A stretch of 11,784 bases of DNA from Chloroflexota bacterium. Its GTDB lineage: Bacteria; Chloroflexota; Anaerolineae; Anaerolineales; Villigracilaceae. The stretch lies in the NCBI GenBank assembly GCA_016191895.1, contig JACPVD010000120.1, forward strand, positions 1 through 11,784, given 5' to 3'. Under the pieces are notes generated by a model. It did no database searches. It was given only the letters and a program-made list of their open reading frames with translations, and was not told the origin of the DNA. Made by a program: the position numbers and the translations under genes. This document shows, piece by piece, positions 6,997 to 11,784 of the stretch; the stretch's first letter is position 1; each line of letters begins with the position of its first letter.

Positions 6997-7014
6997 CCCA
7001 GGTGGAGGTAGATC

Positions 7015-7428
7015 ATGTCATTTACTGATCCGATCGCTGATATGTTGACCCGCATTCGCAACGCCGTGCTCGCAGGCCATGCGCAGGTTGCAATGCCCAA
7101 CTCAAAGATTAAAGTAGAGATCGCCCGAATTCTCAAGGATGAAGGCTTTCTCGAAAGTTTCGAAGTGGTGGACGGCGAGCGCGAGGTTCAAAAGGTCTTG
7201 CGCATAAAACTGAAATACGTTGGCGAACGCCGCCAGCGCAAGGCAGTGCTCTCCGGCCTGGAACGCGTAAGCAAGCCCGGCCGCCGCATTTACACCAAGA
7301 AGACCGACATCCCCTGGGTGCTTTCGGGAATTGGCGTTGCCATTCTCTCGACCCCCAAGGGCGTCATGACCGGCGCGCGCGCCCGACAGCTGGGTGTCGG
7401 CGGTGAAATCATAGCCAAGGTCTGGTAG
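7015..7428 (+). CDS. rpsH: 30S ribosomal protein S8 (uS8)
   Basis: S8 binds the central domain of 16S rRNA and in E. coli is the translational repressor of the spc operon, acting near rplE. The 137-aa product starts MSFTDPIADMLTRIRNAVLA and has the middle LKYVGERRQRKAVLSGLERV. The C-terminal RNA-binding signature is GVAILSTPKGVMTGARARQL followed by GVGGEIIAKVW. The ribosome site is GGAGG in the 18-nt spacer after rpsN. No S8-binding-like helix was identified by eye around rplE. Confidence 0.97.
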   Translation: MSFTDPIADMLTRIRNAVLAGHAQVAMPNSKIKVEIARILKDEGFLESFEVVDGEREVQKVLRIKLKYVGERRQRKAVLSGLERVSKPGRRIYTKKTDIPWVLSGIGVAILSTPKGVMTGARARQLGVGGEIIAKVW

Positions 7429-7437
7429 GAGTTTACG

Positions 7438-7986
7438 ATGTCTAGAATTGGCCGTTTGGCAGTAGATATTCCCAGTGGCGTGCAGATAAACGTGGACGGA
7501 CTCGACGTCCGCGTAAAAGGCCCGAAGGGCGAAATGAAACGATCGTTTTCCCACTTGATCGGAATCAAGATGGAAAACAATCAGTTGAACATCACCCGCA
7601 ATTCGGAAGACCCGGCAGAACGCGCCCTGCATGGCACGACCCGTGCTGTGATTGCAAATATGATTCACGGCGTAAGCAAGGGATTTGAAGTTGTCCTCGA
7701 AGTGGAAGGCGTGGGGTACCGTGCCGAAATGGATGGGAAGAGCCTTGCCCTGTATGTCGGTTATTCGCACCCGGTCAAGATGGAACCCCCGGCCGGCGTG
7801 TCATTTGAAACAGACGCGAAAACCCGCCAGATCAAAGTGTTGGGTTTCGATAAGGAACTTGTCGGCCAGGTTGCCGCAAACGTCCGCAGTGTTCGCCCGC
7901 CGGAGCCGTATCATGGCAAAGGCTTGCGCTATAGCGGCGAGCGTGTTCGCCGCAAAGCCGGCAAGGCTGGAAAAGGAGCCAAGTAA
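7438..7986 (+). CDS. rplF: 50S ribosomal protein L6 (uL6)
   Basis: L6 lies near the factor-binding site beneath the sarcin-ricin loop. The 182-aa product begins MSRIGRLAVDIPSGVQINVD with the first of two repeated domains (GLDVRVKGPKGEMKRSF). The second domain contains GVGYRAEMDGKSLALYVGYS and ends in the signature RPPEPYHGKGLRYSGERVRR followed by KAGKAGKGAK. AGGAG spans the rpsH stop and sets the start 9 nt downstream. Confidence 0.97.
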   Translation: MSRIGRLAVDIPSGVQINVDGLDVRVKGPKGEMKRSFSHLIGIKMENNQLNITRNSEDPAERALHGTTRAVIANMIHGVSKGFEVVLEVEGVGYRAEMDGKSLALYVGYSHPVKMEPPAGVSFETDAKTRQIKVLGFDKELVGQVAANVRSVRPPEPYHGKGLRYSGERVRRKAGKAGKGAK

Positions 7987-7989
7987 TCC

Positions 7990-8355
7990 ATGGCTGGTAA
8001 AAATCGTTCTCTCGCTCGCGAGCGCCGTCATACGCGTGTTCGCAAACATGTGTTTGGCGGACCGCAGCGTCCGCGCCTGAATGTCTTCAAAAGCCTCTCC
8101 GGAATCTACGCCCAGATCATCGATGATATGGATGGGAACACCCTCGTCTCCGCGTCCACTGTCGACAAGGAATTGCGCGAAAAGACGAAGGGTATGAAGA
8201 AGACCGAACAGGCAAAAACCATCGGCAAGGCTGTGGCGGAGCGCGCCAAGTCCAAGGGCATTTCGTCCGTTGTATTCGACCGCGGCGGCTTCCGTTATAC
8301 CGGGCGCGTCAAGGCCCTGGCCGACGGCGCCCGCGAAGGCGGCCTGGAATTCTAA
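7990..8355 (+). CDS. rplR: 50S ribosomal protein L18 (uL18)
   Basis: L18 joins L5 in binding 5S rRNA in the central protuberance. The 121-aa product has the basic N-terminal arm [20 protein letters not shown], the core [20 protein letters not shown], and the end [20 protein letters not shown] followed by AREGGLEF. Ribosome site AAGGAG lies within the rplF end. A 43-nt hairpin-bearing spacer separates it from rpsE. Confidence 0.97.
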   Translation: MAGKNRSLARERRHTRVRKHVFGGPQRPRLNVFKSLSGIYAQIIDDMDGNTLVSASTVDKELREKTKGMKKTEQAKTIGKAVAERAKSKGISSVVFDRGGFRYTGRVKALADGAREGGLEF

Positions 8356-8358
8356 AGT

Positions 8359-8383
8359 TGCGGTAACGTACTTCGTTACTGCG
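8359..8383 (+). other. Hairpin upstream of rpsE
   Basis: A 10-bp stem pairs 8359-8368 with 8374-8383 around the loop TACTT; eight pairs are Watson-Crick and two are G-U. The inner GTAACG/CGTTAC is perfect. It begins 4 nt after the rplR stop and ends 5 nt before the rpsE GGAG (8389-8392). With no following U-run it is not a standard terminator. It may protect RNA ends or tune rpsE translation, or be neutral. Confidence 0.5.
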
Positions 8384-8398
8384 TACCTGGAGAAAGAT

Positions 8399-8947
8399 AT
8401 GGCAGAAAAGCAATACACTGACAAGCAACAATTCGAAACGCAGGATGCTTTTGAAGAGCGCGTAATCGAAATCGCCCGCGTGGCGAAAGTCGTCAAAGGC
8501 GGGCGCCGCTTTCAGTTCCGTGTGACCGTCGTTGTCGGCGACAAAAAAGGAACTGTCGGCATGGGAATCGGCAAGGCCAACGCCGTCCCGGATGCGATGC
8601 GCAAGGCGTCTGAACGCGCCCGCAAGGACCTGCGCGTGGTGAATTTGTCGAGCACGACCATCCCGCATGAGTCGTTGGGCAAGGTTGCCGGGGCGAGAGT
8701 CTTCCTCAAGCCCGCTTCTGCAGGAACCGGCGTAATCGCCGCCGGCGGCGTGCGCGCTGTGTTGGAATTGGCCGGCATCCGCGACATCCTTACCAAGTCG
8801 ATGGGTAGTGCCAACGTCCTGAACGTGGTGATGGCAACCTTCGGCGCGCTGGATGGGCTTCGCTCCCCGGCGATTGAAGCGGCCCGCCGCGGCAAACGCG
8901 CTGAGGACCTGATGCCCTTCTGGGAACGGAGGAAGCAACATGCCTAA
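8399..8947 (+). CDS. rpsE: 30S ribosomal protein S5 (uS5)
   Basis: S5 lines the mRNA entry channel and affects decoding accuracy. The 182-aa product has a short charged N terminus, then the double-stranded-RNA-binding-like domain [20 protein letters not shown] and [20 protein letters not shown] (41-59). The C-terminal half is [20 protein letters not shown], then [19 protein letters not shown]. The frame is open further upstream to 8270 inside rplR. I chose 8399 because GGAG (8389-8392) precedes it by 6 nt and the N terminus is then normal. The end overlaps rpmD by 8 nt. Confidence 0.96.
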   Translation: MAEKQYTDKQQFETQDAFEERVIEIARVAKVVKGGRRFQFRVTVVVGDKKGTVGMGIGKANAVPDAMRKASERARKDLRVVNLSSTTIPHESLGKVAGARVFLKPASAGTGVIAAGGVRAVLELAGIRDILTKSMGSANVLNVVMATFGALDGLRSPAIEAARRGKRAEDLMPFWERRKQHA

Positions 8948-9137
8948 TAAGGAAACCTCCGGCAAGACCCTGCGCGTGACATGGGTTAAGAGTGACATTG
9001 GCTTTCCGAAAGATCAGAAAGCCACCATCAAGGCGCTTGGTTTGCGCCGTTTGAATCAAACCGTTGAGCACAAGGATACGCCCGCCCTGCGCGGCATGCT
9101 GAACAAGGTCATCCATTTGCTCAAGATCGAAGAGTAG
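8940..9137 (+). CDS. rpmD: 50S ribosomal protein L30 (uL30)
   Basis: L30 is a small surface protein of the 50S subunit. The 65-aa product shows the family core [20 protein letters not shown] and [20 protein letters not shown], then [15 protein letters not shown], and is complete. It has a strong GGAGG (8928-8932) 7 nt before the ATG, inside rpsE, and its first 8 nt overlap the rpsE end in another frame. rpmD is missing in some bacterial groups, so its presence is a mild lineage clue. Confidence 0.96.
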   Translation: MPNKETSGKTLRVTWVKSDIGFPKDQKATIKALGLRRLNQTVEHKDTPALRGMLNKVIHLLKIEE

Positions 9138-9144
9138 GTTGAAA

Positions 9145-9600
9145 ATGAAACTTCACGATCTCGTACCCAATCCCGGGTCAAAAAAGAATCGCAAACGCGT
9201 GGGGCGCGGAATCTCGGCGGGGCAGGGCAAGACCGCCGGCCGCGGCACCAAGGGCGCGGGCGCGCGTTCCGGCGAAGGCGGTCACGCCTATCGTCAGGGC
9301 GGCAACCTGCCGTTCTTTCGCCGTCTCCCGTTCATCCGCGGCGAAGGATTCACCCCGCCGAATCAGGTCTTCTACAATGAAGTCAACCTCGATCAACTTT
9401 CACAGGCCTTTAAAGCCGACGCGGATGTGAACCCCGAAACGCTCAAGCAGGCGCATCTTTTGCGCGATGAACGGAATCCGGTCGTTGTGCTTGGCCGCGG
9501 CGAAATGACCGTTGCCCTCAAAGTGCGCGCGCATCGCGTGAGTGCCGGCGCAAAAGCCAAGATCGAAAAAGCCGGCGGTTCCGTAGAGTTGATCGCCTAA
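9145..9600 (+). CDS. rplO: 50S ribosomal protein L15 (uL15)
   Basis: L15 is a late-assembling 50S protein with a long glycine- and arginine-rich N-terminal extension. The 151-aa product begins MKLHDLVPNPGSKKNRKRVG, followed by RGISAGQGKTAGRGTKGAGA and GGNLPFFRRLPFIRGEGF. The globular end has VVVLGRGEMTVALKVRAHRV and SAGAKAKIEKAGG. A TTG two codons upstream (9139) is in frame, but ATG at 9145 gives the canonical N terminus. The ribosome site is weak (AGG at 9136-9138), suggesting coupling to rpmD, whose stop lies just upstream. Confidence 0.96.
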   Translation: MKLHDLVPNPGSKKNRKRVGRGISAGQGKTAGRGTKGAGARSGEGGHAYRQGGNLPFFRRLPFIRGEGFTPPNQVFYNEVNLDQLSQAFKADADVNPETLKQAHLLRDERNPVVVLGRGEMTVALKVRAHRVSAGAKAKIEKAGGSVELIA

Positions 9601-9622
9601 CCCTCATAAAAGGATACTTTGC

Positions 9623-11008
9623 ATGAAAAGCGCTTTTTCAGCCTGGCATTACCTTTGGAGATCCGAAGACATTCGGCGCAAGTTGATCGTCACGTTCGTG
9701 ATTTTGGCGATCTACCGTCTTGCGGCGAACATCCCCGCGCCCGGCGTTAATTTCGAGGTGCTGGCCGCATTCCGCGCTTCGGCGGCGGGTGGCGGAAATT
9801 TCCTCGGATTCCTCGACCTGCTTTCCGGAGGCACAGTCTCCAATTTTTCATTGCTTTCGATGGGCGTCTATCCGTACATCACGGCGCAGATCATCCTTCA
9901 ATTGTTAATTCCCATTATCCCCGCCCTGCAACGTAGAATGGAGGAGGATCCTCGGGAAGCGCGCAAGTGGCAGGAAAAGTGGACGTATTATCTGGCTGTG
10001 CCCATGGCGGCTCTTTCCGCAATCGGGCAGATCAACATCTTTAACCAATTATCCATCAGTTCGACGGTTGGGCAGGCCATTCTTCCCTTTGGTTTGTGGA
10101 AACCCGACCTTGCGCTATCCTCGTGGACGGTTTTGCTTGCCATGACCGGCGGCACGATGTTTGCCATTTGGCTGGGCGAATTGATCTCAGAATATGGCAT
10201 TCGCGGGCAGGGACTTTCGCTCGTGATCTTTGCCGGTATCGTTTCGCAGATGCCTGCAAACCTGGGCGCACTGCTCGCCGATGAAGATACGCGCGTATTC
10301 ATGCTAATCTTCACTCTTGTAATCATCATCCTGACGGTGTTTGCCATCGTCTATGTGCAACAGGGACGCCGCAATGTGCCGGTGATGTATCCCGGCCGCC
10401 GCATGGGCAATCGCATGTCGATGCCGGTGAAAGGCACCCTGCCGCTCATGGTGAATTTGTCCGGCATGATTCCGCTGATCTTCGCAAGCGCCATTTTGCA
10501 ATTTCCCGCCATCCTTGCCAGTTATTTCACCAGCAGTGATAACGCCAATGTCGCCAAGTTCTTTGTCAGCGTGCAGAATTTCTTCGGCACCACCGGCACC
10601 AATAACTGGGGCTACTGGCTGACCTACTTTCTAATGGTCGTGATTTTCACCTTCTTTTACACATCGGTGTTATTCGACCAGCAAAATTATGGCGAGAACT
10701 TGAAGAAAGTCGGCGCAACCGTTCCCGGCGTACATTCCGGCGCGCCCACCCAAAAATACTTGAGCACGGTACAGCGGCGCATCACACTCGTTGGCGCAAT
10801 TTTCCTCGGCCTTGTCGCCATCATGCCCTTTCTTCTCGGCTTGTTGTTGAACGTATTTGGGTTGAGCGCGGCCAGTTCGCAAGCCGGTTTATTTCTCGTC
10901 TCGTCATCGGGTTTGCTGATCGTGGTCGGTGTTGTGCGCGATACCTTCCAGAATATCGACGCAGAACTTAAATTGCACGGTTACAAAGATTCACTGCTCG
11001 TCCGATAG
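9623..11008 (+). CDS. secY: Preprotein translocase subunit SecY
   Basis: SecY is the channel subunit of the SecYEG translocon in the cytoplasmic membrane. At 461 aa it is slightly longer than E. coli SecY (443). Ten hydrophobic segments are visible at roughly 20-37, 76-100, 120-140, 166-187, 197-218, 224-246, 274-300, 330-353, 387-410 and 423-440. The plug and TM2 signature reads FLDLLSGGTVSNFSLLSMGV then YPYITAQIILQLL. Cytosolic loop C4 has QQGRR (246-250), and loop C5 reads GENLKKVGATVPGVHSGAPT. In that loop His371 and Ser372 replace the usual Arg-Pro of VPGIRPG. AAAGGA upstream sets the start; adk follows after 9 nt. Confidence 0.97.
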   Translation: MKSAFSAWHYLWRSEDIRRKLIVTFVILAIYRLAANIPAPGVNFEVLAAFRASAAGGGNFLGFLDLLSGGTVSNFSLLSMGVYPYITAQIILQLLIPIIPALQRRMEEDPREARKWQEKWTYYLAVPMAALSAIGQINIFNQLSISSTVGQAILPFGLWKPDLALSSWTVLLAMTGGTMFAIWLGELISEYGIRGQGLSLVIFAGIVSQMPANLGALLADEDTRVFMLIFTLVIIILTVFAIVYVQQGRRNVPVMYPGRRMGNRMSMPVKGTLPLMVNLSGMIPLIFASAILQFPAILASYFTSSDNANVAKFFVSVQNFFGTTGTNNWGYWLTYFLMVVIFTFFYTSVLFDQQNYGENLKKVGATVPGVHSGAPTQKYLSTVQRRITLVGAIFLGLVAIMPFLLGLLLNVFGLSAASSQAGLFLVSSSGLLIVVGVVRDTFQNIDAELKLHGYKDSLLVR

Positions 11009-11017
11009 GAGATTCAA

Positions 11018-11668
11018 ATGGCGACCTTTATCGTCTTGCTTGGCCCTCCCGGAGTAGGTAAAGGAACGCAAGCCAAAGTATTGGCTGACATGACCAAATT
11101 CGCGCACGTCTCATCTGGAGACATCTTCCGCGAGAACCTTAAGAACCAGACGGAACTCGGCAAAGTTGCCAAATCCTACATGGATAAAGGCGAACTGGTG
11201 CCGGACGATGTGACCATCCGCATGATTCGAGATCGCATCTCCCACCCCGACTGCGGGTCCGGCGTCATTTTAGACGGGTTTCCCCGCACCCCGGCCCAGG
11301 CCGATGCGCTCGAGAAAATGCTCTCTGAGTTCAACGGGCACGTGGACGCCGTCCCATATATCACCGCCACCGAGGATATTCTCATTGAACGCATCGGCGG
11401 GCGCTGGTCTTGCAGGGCGCAGGGCCACATCTACCATCAAAAGTTCAGCCCCCCGAAACAGGCGGGCGTTTGCGATGTAGATGGCTCCGAGTTGTTCCAG
11501 CGCGATGATGATAAAGTGGAAACCGTCGCAAAACGAATCCACGTCTATCTTGAGCAGACCATACCCCTCGTGGATTACTACCGGGGCAAAGGCAAATTGT
11601 TCGAGATCGACGGAACGCAGGCCGTGGAGCAGGTGACCGAAAAACTGCTCGCCGCCTTGAAAAGATGA
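11018..11668 (+). CDS. adk: Adenylate kinase, long LID form
   Basis: Adk catalyses ATP + AMP to 2 ADP in the cytoplasm. The 216-aa product has the P-loop GPPGVGKGT (9-17), the AMP-binding segment SSGDIFREN (32-40), DGFPRT (86-91) and the LID region opened by ERIGGRW (124-130). The LID is the long zinc type, but its four ligand positions read C132, Q135, C152 and D155. B. subtilis Adk uses Cys, Cys, Cys and Asp at the same spacing, so only the second ligand is altered. QRDDDKVETVAKRIHVY follows the LID as usual. AGGAG at the secY stop sets the start. The secY-adk order is widespread, with map usually next. Confidence 0.97.
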   Translation: MATFIVLLGPPGVGKGTQAKVLADMTKFAHVSSGDIFRENLKNQTELGKVAKSYMDKGELVPDDVTIRMIRDRISHPDCGSGVILDGFPRTPAQADALEKMLSEFNGHVDAVPYITATEDILIERIGGRWSCRAQGHIYHQKFSPPKQAGVCDVDGSELFQRDDDKVETVAKRIHVYLEQTIPLVDYYRGKGKLFEIDGTQAVEQVTEKLLAALKR

Positions 11669-11671
11669 TTT

Positions 11672-11699
11672 GTCCTCGTCTTGAGCGTAGTCGAAGGAC
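11672..11699. repeat. Probable dispersed repeat with GAGCGTAGTCGAAGG core
   Basis: GTCCT (11672-11676) and AGGAC (11695-11699) form short inverted ends around TTGAGCGTAGTCGA. The core GAGCGTAGTCGAAGG is one I recall as a frequent intergenic repeat in many environmental bacterial genomes. That is memory, not a search. It starts 4 nt after the adk stop. Only one copy occurs in this window. Confidence 0.45.
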
Positions 11700-11700
11700 G

Positions 11701-11716
11701 TTGCTCAGATGAGCAA
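11701..11716. other. Short hairpin, TTGCTC/GAGCAA
   Basis: TTGCTC (11701-11706) pairs perfectly with GAGCAA (11711-11716) around an AGAT loop. The bases that follow (ATAAAATTT) are A-rich before any T-run, so on the + strand this is a poor intrinsic terminator. Because it sits just after adk, a partial termination or RNA-end role is possible. Confidence 0.35.
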
Positions 11717-11734
11717 ATAAAATTTGTGTTATCC

Positions 11735-11758
11735 CGGGGCATGCAATACTGCGCCCCG
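11735..11758. repeat. GC-rich hairpin or dispersed palindrome before the map start
   Basis: CGGGGC (11735-11740) pairs with GCCCCG (11753-11758), and inside it GCA (11743-11745) pairs with TGC (11750-11752) around ATAC, leaving an AT bulge. No U-run follows, only TTCAAAGG. The GGGGC...GCAATA...GCCCC design resembles short intergenic palindromes I recall from Chloroflexota and Cyanobacteria; that link is unverified. Confidence 0.45.
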
Positions 11759-11772
11759 TTCAAAGGTCAATA

Positions 11773-11784
11773 ATGAGTTGGGAA
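11773..11784 (+). CDS. map: Possible start of methionine aminopeptidase (partial, 4 codons)
   Basis: ATG AGT TGG GAA (MSWE) begins 5 nt after an AAAGGT ribosome-site-like hexamer (11762-11767) and runs off the window. Methionine aminopeptidase, which removes N-terminal Met from new proteins, follows adk in many spc operons, and several family members start with M-x-W-[DE]. Four codons cannot identify a gene, so the call rests mainly on position. Confidence 0.4.

Noticed and set aside
8270..8398. N-terminal extension of S5 starting inside rplR
   Set aside because: The extra 43 residues overlap rplR out of frame, look like shadow translation and lack a ribosome site. The ATG at 8399 has GGAG at the right distance.
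11701..11732. A promoter for map
   Set aside because: TAAAAT at 11718-11723 looks like a -10, but no -35 lies at acceptable spacing.
1..11784. A novel accessory, defence or mobile system
   Set aside because: Every coding stretch belongs to tuf, ribosomal proteins, secY, adk or a possible map. No unexplained coding space, transposase, CRISPR-type spacing or tRNA gene was seen.

Overview
The window is a nearly complete S10-spc ribosomal protein superoperon, all on the + strand. It opens with the last codons of tuf (EF-Tu) and runs rpsJ, rplC, rplD, rplW, rplB, rpsS, rplV, rpsC, rplP, rpmC, rpsQ, rplN, rplX, rplE, rpsN (zinc form), rpsH, rplF, rplR, rpsE, rpmD, rplO, secY, adk. Four codons at the right edge fit the start of map. 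Gene order is standard for bacteria. Tuf leading directly into rpsJ, the zinc-type S14, the CxxC-type L24, the LID-type adenylate kinase and protein wording (for example the L16 start [12 protein letters not shown]) suggest a free-living bacterium, probably Chloroflexota of the Anaerolineae type. That assignment is inference from recalled family resemblance.

Layout: 1-157 tuf end; 169-477 rpsJ; 478-671 the largest gap, with a heptamer palindrome and then a foldable stretch upstream of rplC; 672-4521 the S10 genes through rpsC, tightly packed; 4522-4606 a second gap filled with purine/pyrimidine heptamers; 4607-5523 rplP, rpmC, rpsQ; 5527-9600 the spc ribosomal proteins, with one small hairpin gap before rpsE; 9623-11008 secY; 11018-11668 adk; 11669-11784 a repeat-rich spacer before a probable map start. 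Most junctions are 0-30 nt, with 1-nt TAATG overlaps at rplW/rplB and rpmC/rpsQ and an 8-nt overlap at rpsE/rpmD, which indicates transcriptional and translational coupling.

The products build both ribosomal subunits: early-binding L3, L4, L24, S8, S17; tunnel proteins L4, L22; exit-site proteins L23, L29; peptidyl-transferase and tRNA-path proteins L2, L16. SecY forms the membrane channel that receives nascent chains, and Adk maintains adenylate balance. No mobile element, defence system, CRISPR array or unknown gene was found. The points worth checking are in the spacers (candidate rplC leader, heptamer repeats, hairpins) and in a few residue changes: SecY His at the E. coli Arg357 position, an Adk zinc site lacking one cysteine, an insertion in S3, and Leu in the EF-Tu GGRTVGAGVV motif.
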